Source: Methanobacterium sp. UBA8
Lineage (GTDB): Archaea > Methanobacteriota > Methanobacteria > Methanobacteriales > Methanobacteriaceae
DNA: 8,672 nucleotides
Assembly (NCBI GenBank): GCA_002509665.1
Contig: DADN01000201.1
Span: 34,306 to 42,977 of the forward strand
Reading direction: 5' to 3'
Part shown: in pieces, positions 1 through 5,062 of the stretch
Layout of the letters: each line of letters opens with the position of its first letter
Position numbering within the stretch: position 1 is the first letter of the stretch
Translations under genes and position numbers: made by a program
The notes under the pieces: model-generated
The model's database searches: none
Told to the model about the DNA's origin: nothing
Seen by the model: the letters and a program-made list of their open reading frames with translations, nothing else

Positions 1-352
1 TTGTACTAATTTTATTTGAAGAACTGTGTGACAGCTTACCTTCATTATGAGTTGTAGTTAATGAATTTCGTGATAATTTATGATATTTGTGCCCTTTAAC
101 TTTATTTAAAATTAATTTAAAGGTTTTTTTATGATTATTAAACAATACCTGCATTTTTAGTTTATCCAGACCCTTATTTTGATCTTGATTAACTATAGCA
201 TTTTTTTTAACCATACTTTGAACAATTGTACATGAATTCAATGTATCAGGAGAGTTAACCTGGTTCAACGATCCTATTTCAACTGCACCTGCAGGTTCAA
301 CACCCAATATGCCTAAAACTAACAGAACGGCCAAAAATCTTTTATATTCCAT
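1..352 (-). CDS. Secreted protein of unknown function, N-terminal part (runs off window edge)
   Basis: An open frame of 117 codons starts at ATG 352 and continues without a stop past position 1, so the C-terminus lies outside the window. The start is well supported: a perfect AAGGAGGT ribosome binding site lies 5 nt upstream (358-365), with a TATA-like box further up. Residues 1-23 form a classic signal peptide: a KR pair at 4-5, a hydrophobic core (FLAVLLVLGILGV) and an AGA cleavage motif before V24, so the product is expected to be exported. The visible mature part has no recognised domain. It is rich in Lys, His, Asn and Ser and strongly basic, and looks like a linker or cell-surface-binding region ahead of a domain not seen here. 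Methanobacteriales secrete many pseudomurein-associated proteins of this shape, but that role is inference. Confidence 0.75.
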   Translation of the reverse strand, partial: MEYKRFLAVLLVLGILGVEPAGAVEIGSLNQVNSPDTLNSCTIVQSMVKKNAIVNQDQNKGLDKLKMQVLFNNHKKTFKLILNKVKGHKYHKLSRNSLTTTHNEGKLSHSSSNKIST

Positions 353-357
353 AGTTT

Positions 358-365
358 ACCTCCTT
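358..365 (-). promoter_or_regulatory. Strong ribosome binding site for the secreted protein
   Basis: AAGGAGGT on the minus strand, 5 nt before ATG 352. It is the most complete Shine-Dalgarno match in the window (the other genes use GGTGA or have none) and fixes the start of the partial gene. Confidence 0.8.
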
Positions 366-411
366 AAATTTCAATTTGTTTACAGTACCCGTTTTAATGT
401 AAACGTTATGC

Positions 412-424
412 TATTTAAACGTTT
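412..424 (-). promoter_or_regulatory. Putative archaeal promoter (TATA/BRE) of the secreted protein
   Basis: On the minus strand TTTAAATA (412-419) is preceded by the purine-rich GAAAC expected of a BRE. Transcription would start near 388-392, leaving a leader of about 35 nt that holds the ribosome binding site. The heptamer AAACGTT occurs at 401-407 and 417-423, so one copy overlaps the box and the other sits 16 bp away on its downstream side. GTTTAC (378-383) and GTAAAC (399-404) form an inverted pair across the predicted start region. These may be operator half-sites, but no regulator is known. Confidence 0.45.
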
Positions 425-536
425 CTATGAATGAACAAACAGATGAACATACAAAAATAGGAAGTAGAAAAATAAATTCAAAAATCCTGTAAAATTATAT
501 AAACTATCTTAAATTCTAAAATTAATCTGTCAAATT

Positions 537-562
537 AAAAAAAATTAAAGAATAAAATTCTT
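537..562 (-). terminator. Hairpin plus U-tract terminator after the winged-helix gene
   Basis: On the minus strand AAGAAT-TTT-ATTCTT (548-562) forms a 6-bp stem with a 3-nt loop, followed by a transcribed run of eight U (537-544). It lies about 25 nt beyond the stop at 587. It would separate this transcript from the secreted-protein gene, which has its own promoter. Confidence 0.55.
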
Positions 563-586
563 AATTAAAAGAGCAGATACTGAATA

Positions 587-1138
587 TCATTTAGACATGT
601 CTAAACCGTAAACAGTTACAATAATTTGTGCAATTGGGAGAACTGTCCAGGCGGCATTTCTTTTAAGCCATTTTGTAGAATCTCTAATTTTAGACGTTTT
701 TATTTCATCTTTTTTTAATTCTTCCCTAATTATATTAACTTTTTCTATGATTTCATCTTTATTTTCTGAATTTAAGGATTCTATCGTATTATATATCTGA
801 TTAAAAGTATTTTTTATCCTGAGATCACTTGAAGTTATAATCTCATCATTATTTTGATTTGCCGGAACTGTAGTATCCGTTAATTCTGAATTTTCTATTA
901 AATTTATTCCTTTACCAGTTATCTTAACTGAACTAAATTTTACGCCCAGACCGCTGGATATATCCACATATTTTTCATCACGTAAATGAAATATATTTTC
1001 CTCCAGAGTTTTATCATCTATTTTTAAATTATCCAACAAATAGATACGAGCGAGGTAATATCCCGGATTTTGATCGTTGAATTCATTTAATAGTTCCAAT
1101 ATTTGTTTCTGTATCTGATTCATAAGTTCACGCGCCAT
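587..1138 (-). CDS. Winged-helix protein with hydrophobic C-terminal tail, function unknown
   Basis: A 183-residue protein. Residues 8-83 read like a winged-helix DNA-binding domain: helices at 8-20, 28-38 and 43-54, then two short strands around 57-74 and ITGKGINLIE, a sequence typical of the end of archaeal wHTH domains. A Thr/Asn-rich linker (87-100) leads to a charged helical region (105-150), and the tail 160-178 (RNAAWTVLPIAQIIVTVYGL) is hydrophobic enough to contact a membrane or a partner. A DNA-binding regulator is likely, but its target is unknown. The start is uncertain. ATG 1138 has no ribosome binding site and lies only about 4 nt after a TATA-like ATTTTATAAA (1141-1150). ATG 1123 (residue 6) has GTGA upstream and sits about 22 nt from that box, so it may be the real, nearly leaderless start. 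The small gene upstream is 58 nt away on the same strand, so co-transcription is also possible. Confidence 0.7.
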   Translation of the reverse strand: MARELMNQIQKQILELLNEFNDQNPGYYLARIYLLDNLKIDDKTLEENIFHLRDEKYVDISSGLGVKFSSVKITGKGINLIENSELTDTTVPANQNNDEIITSSDLRIKNTFNQIYNTIESLNSENKDEIIEKVNIIREELKKDEIKTSKIRDSTKWLKRNAAWTVLPIAQIIVTVYGLDMSK

Positions 1139-1196
1139 AGTTTATAAAATAAGTAACAGTTTTTTAGAATGGATTTATCAAGTAATATTGACTGTT

Positions 1197-1385
1197 TTAC
1201 TCTTCATCTTCGGATTCTGGCCATACATCCTGAACATTGACATATTCCAGGCTTGAATATGGTATCATTACATGTCCCTGATTAAATTCTATTAAAACGT
1301 ATGTTTCCTTGTATATGATATCTGTAACATCTGCATAATGCTTCTTATTCTTATTATTTTTAAAATATACATCAACAGTTGCCAT
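1197..1385 (-). CDS. Small conserved-looking protein of unknown function (62 aa)
   Basis: A 62-residue protein starting at ATG 1385, with a GGGGATG ribosome-binding-like sequence (1391-1397) 5 nt upstream and a TATA-like TTTTATAA at 1421-1428. The pattern is compact and mainly beta: alternating hydrophobic strands at 2-8 (ATVDVYF), 22-34 (IIYKETYVLIEFN) and 37-49 (GHVMIPYSSLEYV), and a very acidic tail ending WPESEDEE. This could be a small barrel or SH3-like fold; no family is recognised. It precedes the winged-helix gene in the same direction with a 58-nt gap and no obvious terminator between them, so the two may form an operon. Clean start signals and codon-like composition support a real gene despite its size. 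Confidence 0.65.
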   Translation of the reverse strand: MATVDVYFKNNKNKKHYADVTDIIYKETYVLIEFNQGHVMIPYSSLEYVNVQDVWPESEDEE

Positions 1386-1420
1386 TATTTCATCCCCAGT
1401 TATATTATATCATTTTTAAA

Positions 1421-1428
1421 TTATAAAA
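1421..1428 (-). promoter_or_regulatory. Putative TATA box for the 62-aa gene
   Basis: TTTTATAA on the minus strand. Transcription would start about 25 nt downstream near 1400, just before the GGGGATG ribosome-binding-like sequence. Other A+T-rich options exist nearby, so the exact box is uncertain. Confidence 0.35.
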
Positions 1429-1483
1429 TTATCAATACTAATAAAAAATAAATTTATTTTCCCATCTTTCACATGAAATAAAT

Positions 1484-1572
1484 AAAATAGGTTTACTTTA
1501 AAAAAATAAAGTTAAATTTAGTATGAAATTATTTTTTTAAGTAATTAAAAGCATGAATTAATAACCTATTTT
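1484..1572. repeat. Composite inverted repeat, 10-bp outer and 15-bp inner arms
   Basis: Outer arms AAAATAGGTT (1484-1493) and AACCTATTTT (1563-1572) are perfect inverted copies of 10 bp. Directly inside, TACTTTAAAAAAATAA (1494-1509) pairs with TTATTTTTTTAAGTA (1529-1543), 15 bp with a single bulged T. The inner loop is 19 nt, and a 19-nt unpaired stretch (1544-1562) lies on the 3' side between inner and outer arms. The inner arms are A/T only and could be partly chance, but the outer arms include GG/CC and lie exactly next to the inner arm on the left side. It could be a DNA cruciform or regulatory site, or a structured RNA; no coding region overlaps it. Confidence 0.45.
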
Positions 1573-1618
1573 TAATACCATATAACAATATATTAATAAT
1601 CTAAACTTCAAAAATATC

Positions 1619-1662
1619 TGTAGACTGGCAATTAATGATTATAAATGTGATTTCAGTCTACA
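1619..1662. repeat. Perfect 9-bp inverted repeat bracketing a TATA box (candidate operator)
   Basis: TGTAGACTG (1619-1627) and CAGTCTACA (1654-1662) are perfect inverted copies separated by 26 bp. Their centres are 35 bp apart, about 3.3 helical turns. The midpoint falls next to TTATAAAT (1639-1646), the best TATA box for the DUF2795-like gene. Because the box lies inside, the arms flank it as DNA and the left arm would not be transcribed from it. This suggests two regulator half-sites able to control access of TBP/TFB. Confidence 0.5.
1639..1646 (+). promoter_or_regulatory. Putative TATA box of the DUF2795-like gene
   Basis: TTATAAAT. It predicts a transcription start near 1667-1670 and a leader of about 35 nt that contains the GGTGA site before ATG 1704. 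It sits between the two arms of a perfect inverted repeat. Confidence 0.45.
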
Positions 1663-1703
1663 ATCTCCATTAAATTATAATTAAATGGTAAAAGGTGAAA
1701 ATT

Positions 1704-1907
1704 ATGCCCTGCGGAACAATTGATGAAGTAGAACCATTTTTAAAGGGCCTCATGTATCCTGCAACCAAACAGGATATAATGGAACAGGCTAAGAAAAATA
1801 ATGCAGATTATGTGGTTTTAGAAACATTAGAGAGTATGGACGAAAAAACATATCATGATCGTAAAGGTTTAGTGGAAGTACTTGGAAAAACAATTGCAAA
1901 AAGCTGA
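1704..1907 (+). CDS. DUF2795-like small protein
   Basis: A 67-residue protein matching the DUF2795 pattern: a helix ending FLKGLMYPAT (residues 11-20), then KQDIMEQAKKNNADYVVLETLESM, a (T)YHDRKGLVEVLG segment and a short basic end. The family consists of short, all-helical, soluble proteins found widely in bacteria and archaea, with no established biochemical role. The start is taken at ATG 1704. GGTGA at 1694-1698 lies 5 nt upstream, and an in-frame GTG at 1695 is part of that ribosome binding site, so a start there would be an artefact. The gene stands alone, divergent from the 62-residue gene and convergent with the lipoprotein gene. Its promoter appears to be bracketed by an inverted repeat, suggesting regulated expression. 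The family call comes from recall of the pattern, not from a search. Confidence 0.75.
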   Translation: MPCGTIDEVEPFLKGLMYPATKQDIMEQAKKNNADYVVLETLESMDEKTYHDRKGLVEVLGKTIAKS

Positions 1908-1912
1908 AAAAC

Positions 1913-1970
1913 AACTATTCCACGTCACATAGTTAATATTAAAATAGATTTATTTTTTATTTATTTTATA
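1913..1970 (+). terminator. Putative terminator of the DUF2795-like gene
   Basis: AACTAT (1913-1918) and ATAGTT (1929-1934) can form a 6-bp stem with a 10-nt loop a few nt after the stop. A long T-rich tract follows (about 1949-1967). Archaeal termination depends mainly on the U-tract, so that part carries most of the weight. Confidence 0.4.
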
Positions 1971-2073
1971 AATAAGATTTTGACATTTATGAAATCACCA
2001 AAAAATTTTTAATTTTTCGCCGGGTTTTACTTTTTAAATAGTAATTTTCTAATTCTAAGCTATTAAAGCCACT

Positions 2074-2109
2074 AAAAAAAGAAAATTCTCGAAAATCAAG
2101 ATTCTCGAG
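2074..2109 (-). terminator. Hairpin plus U-tract terminator of the lipoprotein gene
   Basis: On the minus strand CTCGAGAATC-TT-GATTTTCGAG (2088-2109) pairs as 5 bp, one mismatch, then 4 bp. It is followed by a U-rich run of 12 nt interrupted by one C (2074-2085). It starts about 20 nt past the stop at 2131 and is the clearest terminator in the window. Confidence 0.7.
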
Positions 2110-2130
2110 TGAAATATCAAAATTTAATTA

Positions 2131-2610
2131 CTATCCCTTGATTGACTGCAACATCTTTTTTATTTCAGGAAGATCACTTGTAGGTACCATTCCCGCTGAA
2201 GCAATGGTTAAACCCGAATTTGAACTCCACGTTGCTACAAATGTTGAAATCGAAGCTCCAAGTATTTTTATGGTCTTTATATTTAATGTAACCTGCTTAC
2301 CATCTATGGTTAAAATCTCATTGGTATTTTTTATATTAGTTGATGGAGTGTTATTGATGGAATTAGTGATATTTTTAAGAATTTCTTGATTGGGATCCTT
2401 AGCTGCAGCCACTGCAAAGAAATCTAATTGCCCTTTACCTTGATAAAAGAAAAGTTTACCAGTATCAGTAGTATTATTCTTTGTATTATGATAATTAGTA
2501 GGTATATAAGTTGGTCCCTGGAAAGAAGCCAACGGATCTGAGATACAACCTGAAAAAGCAGTTCCAATTATAATCAATCCAATTATCAATGCCATATGTT
2601 TATTTAACAT
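2131..2610 (-). CDS. Putative lipoprotein of unknown function
   Basis: A 159-residue protein with a short N-terminus (MLNKH), a hydrophobic stretch (residues 6-19) and a lipobox FSGC, so Cys22 is the expected lipid-anchored residue and the rest faces the outside of the cell. Residues 25-50 form an Asn/Thr-rich linker with several N-x-T/S sequons. The following region alternates short strands and helices (52-70; 73-88; 98-116 EILTIDGKQVTLNIKTIKI; 118-142), ending in a helix (147-157). It belongs to no family I recognise. No ribosome binding site precedes ATG 2610, but a TATA-like AAATATAAT (2630-2638) is centred 24 nt upstream, so the mRNA is probably leaderless. ATG 2595 (residue 6) would leave no charged N-terminus. 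The gene converges with the DUF2795-like gene and diverges from the zinc-ribbon gene. Confidence 0.75.
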   Translation of the reverse strand: MLNKHMALIIGLIIIGTAFSGCISDPLASFQGPTYIPTNYHNTKNNTTDTGKLFFYQGKGQLDFFAVAAAKDPNQEILKNITNSINNTPSTNIKNTNEILTIDGKQVTLNIKTIKILGASISTFVATWSSNSGLTIASAGMVPTSDLPEIKKMLQSIKG

Positions 2611-2629
2611 ATTAAATAGTGGACTAATT

Positions 2630-2638
2630 ATTATATTT
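2630..2638 (-). promoter_or_regulatory. TATA box for a leaderless lipoprotein transcript
   Basis: AAATATAAT on the minus strand, centred 24 nt before ATG 2610, with purine-rich AGCTG upstream as a possible BRE. The spacing and the lack of any ribosome binding site fit transcription starting at or next to the start codon. Confidence 0.5.
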
Positions 2639-2805
2639 CAGCTTTTCGCATACAAAAAGTAACTTTTATGTTATATATTATTAAATTAGAAATAATTCGC
2701 ATTAAAACTCTTTTTATCTGGTTGCAATATAAAAAATAGTAGTTACCACAATATTTATTCGTATTAATAACAAACCTATAAAAGTACGATATCAACGGTG
2801 AAATT

Positions 2806-3183
2806 ATGGGTTATCTTGTCTGTAAAGATTGCGGAGATTATTATGAGCTTCAACCTGGAGAAACTGCTAACGATTTTGACAGGTGTCAATGCGGGGGAAA
2901 GCTCATATACAGAAAACATTTAAACAGCGGAATTGATGATTTTAAAGATTCACCTCCTGAAAAAAGCTCTAAAAGTAAACTATCCAATTCAAAAATGATT
3001 AAGCCTTTAGGGTTAGGTATATTGTTTATTTTTGGTTTACTTATTAAATTCCATGCTTTTAATTTTATAATTCCTTATTTGGCACGTTCTAATTCAAACT
3101 TTTTATTTTCTTCACCAGTTTATGTGGTCCTTTTAATAGTTTTAGGGTTCTTTTTAAGTTATCTTGGAAGATATGTCCGATAA
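2806..3183 (+). CDS. Zinc-ribbon membrane protein with two C-terminal helices
   Basis: A 125-residue protein. The N-terminus holds a zinc ribbon: C6-x2-C9 and C27-x-C29 followed by GG, with the [16 protein letters not shown] spacer seen recurrently in Methanobacteriales proteins of this kind. A charged, Ser/Lys-rich linker (41-66) leads to two hydrophobic segments (about 67-91 and 104-122) that should span the membrane. The positively charged linker and short RYVR tail suggest that both ends face the cytoplasm. GGTGA (2797-2801) lies 4 nt before ATG 2806 and fixes the start. TATA candidates are CTATAAAA (2776-2783), AATATTTAT (2750-2758) and ATATAAAA (2727-2734); the first would give an almost leaderless transcript without the ribosome binding site, so a more distal one is preferred. 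The function is unknown; metal binding is inferred from the cysteines. The gene is a single unit between divergent and convergent neighbours. Confidence 0.75.
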   Translation: MGYLVCKDCGDYYELQPGETANDFDRCQCGGKLIYRKHLNSGIDDFKDSPPEKSSKSKLSNSKMIKPLGLGILFIFGLLIKFHAFNFIIPYLARSNSNFLFSSPVYVVLLIVLGFFLSYLGRYVR

Positions 3184-3189
3184 ACATTT

Positions 3190-3353
3190 AAAATAACGCT
3201 CATGGCAGGGGTGTATGTGCAAAATTTTACTATTTAAATTTTAGGTAAATTGTTAAATAAATGGAATTTTTAACATTTTCAACCTAAATTAACCAATCAA
3301 TTCACTATTAACTCGGTAAAAATTCATACCTAAAAATACATGAGCGTAAAATA
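3190..3353. repeat. Miniature-element-like segment: 9-bp terminal inverted repeats flanked by 6-bp direct repeats
   Basis: ACGCTCATG (3196-3204) and CATGAGCGT (3339-3347) are perfect inverted copies delimiting 152 bp. Each is immediately flanked outside by AAAATA (3190-3195 and 3348-3353), as a target-site duplication would be. A second perfect inverted pair lies inside: TTTTAGGTA (3239-3247) and TACCTAAAA (3327-3335). There is no coding frame. The left part contains an unusually G-rich patch (3197-3220) for this spacer. The AAAATA repeats are low-complexity, and this is a single copy in the window, so a non-autonomous mobile element is only a candidate. The right end abuts the radical SAM gene's terminator. 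Confidence 0.35.
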
Positions 3354-3382
3354 AAAATGTAGTTACTGTAAAAATTTTACAG
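3347..3382 (-). terminator. Terminator of the radical SAM gene
   Basis: A perfect 8-bp inverted repeat with a single central base (3366-3382, CTGTAAAA/TTTTACAG arms) begins directly after the TAG stop at 3384. On the minus strand it is followed by a U-rich stretch (complement of 3347-3359). It could also serve the convergent zinc-ribbon gene, as the palindrome reads both ways, but the U-tract favours the minus strand. Confidence 0.6.
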
Positions 3383-3383
3383 C

Positions 3384-4748
3384 CTATTTATGCTTACTGA
3401 CATCCTTAAGCATTGCAAAGATTGTTTTTAAAATAATGGGACCATCCATACGTGTCTGGCGTAAAATATAACTTGGTCTGAGATAAAATTCCCTGAAAGC
3501 TTTTCGCTGTAACTTTCTAAGATCTTCAAGAGAGCAGTCCATTGTTTCAAGGATTGGGGTCATTAGAGAATATTTAGACCAGTCATTTATCTTAATCAAG
3601 TTATCTTCCTTTGCTTTCATGTAAAACCGAGTGCCAGGATAAGGTGTAGCCAGTGAAAAGACAGCATAAGAAGGATTCAGATTTTTAACAAAATCTATAG
3701 TTCTCCGGATACTCTGTCGGGTGTCTCCAGGCATTCCAAGCGCCGCAGATGCAATGGTTCTAACATCAAGTTCTTTTGTAAGTTCAAATGTCTTTTTAAT
3801 TTTTTCAACGGTTGTTTGTTTGTTTAAATTATCTAGCTGCTGTTGATCTGCAGATTCAACACCTAAAAAAAGAGTTATACACCCTGCATCCTTCATTTTT
3901 TCCAGGATATCCCTTGATAAAGTATCTACTCTAGCTGTACATCCCCAATATACATCTAAATCTCTTTCTTTCATGATTGTGCATATTTCTTCAACACGCC
4001 TTTTGTTTACAGTGAATGTGTCATCCATAAATGCTATCATATCAGCATCATGGTCTTTGATCAGGTGTTCCATTTCATCAACAATATTTTCAGCTGACCT
4101 TAATCTCAACTTATGACCGTGCATAGCTGCTGACGAACAGAATGAACATTGGAATGGGCATCCTCTTCCCGAAATAAGCGTTCCCACAGGTAGTTTTGAA
4201 TTTAAAATTTTGTACTTGTCCATAGGGAGAAGGTGCCTTGCAGGAAATGGGAGTTCATCCAGATTTTCAATAATTGGCCGTGAAGGTGTTTTAAAGTCTT
4301 TAGTAGCTATTCCATTAACTTTTCTTAAATCACCACCACTTTCAATGGTCTCTGCAAGTTCAAGCATGGTGTATTCGCCTTCACCACAAACTACTATATC
4401 TACAAAATCATTTTTTAAAACTTCATTATAGGTAAAAGTAGGATGATATCCTCCTAAAACAATATATGCATCAGGACACACTTTTTTCCCAATTTTAGCA
4501 GTCCTGAGGCCCTGATCAATTGCAGGTGTAACTGCAGTAACGGCTATAATATCTGGTGAGTACTTCGGAATTTCTTTTTCAAGTTCTTCCCAGCTCATTT
4601 CAAGGGCAGAACCATCTATGATCTTAACATCGATCCCATTTTCTTCAAGAACTGCTGCTATATAAGCTATTCCCAGTGTAGGGGCGACAAGACCTATAAA
4701 TTTGTATTTTGAAGCAGTATCTGGCGGATTTATTAATAAAACTTTCAT
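3384..4748 (-). CDS. Cobalamin-binding-domain radical SAM enzyme
   Basis: A 454-residue protein, a normal length for the family. Residues 1-135 are the N-terminal B12-binding-type domain (LLINPPD at 4-10; PTLGIAYIAAVLEENG; VLGGYHPTF at 97-105; VVCGEGEYTMLEL at 119-131). The radical SAM core follows, with C197-x3-C201-x2-C204 for the 4Fe-4S cluster that cleaves S-adenosylmethionine, then the MDDTF strand (241-245), GVESADQQQLDNLNK (296-310) and GMPGDT (338-343). The C-terminal FREFYLRPSYILRQ segment (418-431) is common in the subgroup that modifies unactivated carbon in lipids, hopanoids and natural products. Such enzymes often methylate or couple carbons; the substrate here is unknown, and lipid modification is only a guess. 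AGGCGCTGAT (4752-4761), a near-complete Shine-Dalgarno match, lies 3 nt before ATG 4748. The gene is alone, 314 nt downstream of the thiamine-diphosphate enzyme on the same strand. Confidence 0.9.
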   Translation of the reverse strand: MKVLLINPPDTASKYKFIGLVAPTLGIAYIAAVLEENGIDVKIIDGSALEMSWEELEKEIPKYSPDIIAVTAVTPAIDQGLRTAKIGKKVCPDAYIVLGGYHPTFTYNEVLKNDFVDIVVCGEGEYTMLELAETIESGGDLRKVNGIATKDFKTPSRPIIENLDELPFPARHLLPMDKYKILNSKLPVGTLISGRGCPFQCSFCSSAAMHGHKLRLRSAENIVDEMEHLIKDHDADMIAFMDDTFTVNKRRVEEICTIMKERDLDVYWGCTARVDTLSRDILEKMKDAGCITLFLGVESADQQQLDNLNKQTTVEKIKKTFELTKELDVRTIASAALGMPGDTRQSIRRTIDFVKNLNPSYAVFSLATPYPGTRFYMKAKEDNLIKINDWSKYSLMTPILETMDCSLEDLRKLQRKAFREFYLRPSYILRQTRMDGPIILKTIFAMLKDVSKHK

Positions 4749-5062
4749 TATATCAGCGCCTTTGTAAATATTATAAATTAAAGTAATCCATTTAATATCA
4801 ATAATTGTTCATCTAAATAATTTTATCGGTTATACGAATAAATTCGTTAATCATCTTACATAACTACTCGATGCAGCATTCTTTTTTCATTTTTTTGGTA
4901 AAATTATTCTTCTATAATTATGTAAATAAATATTAATGGATATCTACAATCAAATAAATAAATCAACAGTCTTTAAGTTATGAAATTTTTATTGGAATAA
5001 ATTATTCATTACTATTATTGATAATATTAGCTATTCCCTATAATTAAATAAATTAAATTGAT
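4749..5062. other. Intergenic region between the radical SAM and ThDP-enzyme genes
   Basis: A 314-nt, A+T-rich spacer with no credible gene. Near the radical SAM start it has a Shine-Dalgarno match (4752-4761) and a minus-strand TATA-like AATTTATAA (4771-4779). That box is too close to leave a leader, so a more distal promoter is likely. ACGAAT-AA-ATTCGT (4834-4847) is a perfect 14-bp palindrome about 86 bp upstream of the start and may be a regulator site. No convincing hairpin terminator follows the upstream stop at 5063. A T-rich minus-strand stretch within 4939-4968 and a TATTAT/ATAATA hairpin (about 5013-5026) are weak candidates. Confidence 0.6.

Larger units (their letters stand above)
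1386..1703. other. Divergent intergenic region rich in inverted repeats
   Basis: A 318-nt spacer between two divergently transcribed small genes, almost entirely A+T. It holds the minus-strand promoter elements of the 62-residue protein (1391-1428), a composite inverted repeat (1484-1572), a perfect 9-bp inverted repeat bracketing a TATA box (1619-1662), and the GGTGA ribosome binding site of the DUF2795-like gene (1694-1698). No open reading frame of interest was found on either strand. Confidence 0.7.

Noticed and set aside
1695..1703. GTG at 1695 as the start of the DUF2795-like protein
   Set aside because: The GTG is part of the GGTGA ribosome binding site that serves ATG 1704.
2138..2389. 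Plus-strand open frame of 83 codons inside the lipoprotein gene
   Set aside because: It lies antisense to the lipoprotein gene, which has a lipobox, promoter and terminator; the antisense frame has no ribosome binding site and no recognisable pattern.
4210..4431. Plus-strand frame of 73 codons within the radical SAM gene
   Set aside because: It is antisense to the conserved radical SAM coding sequence; its Ser-rich low-complexity product fits a shadow frame.
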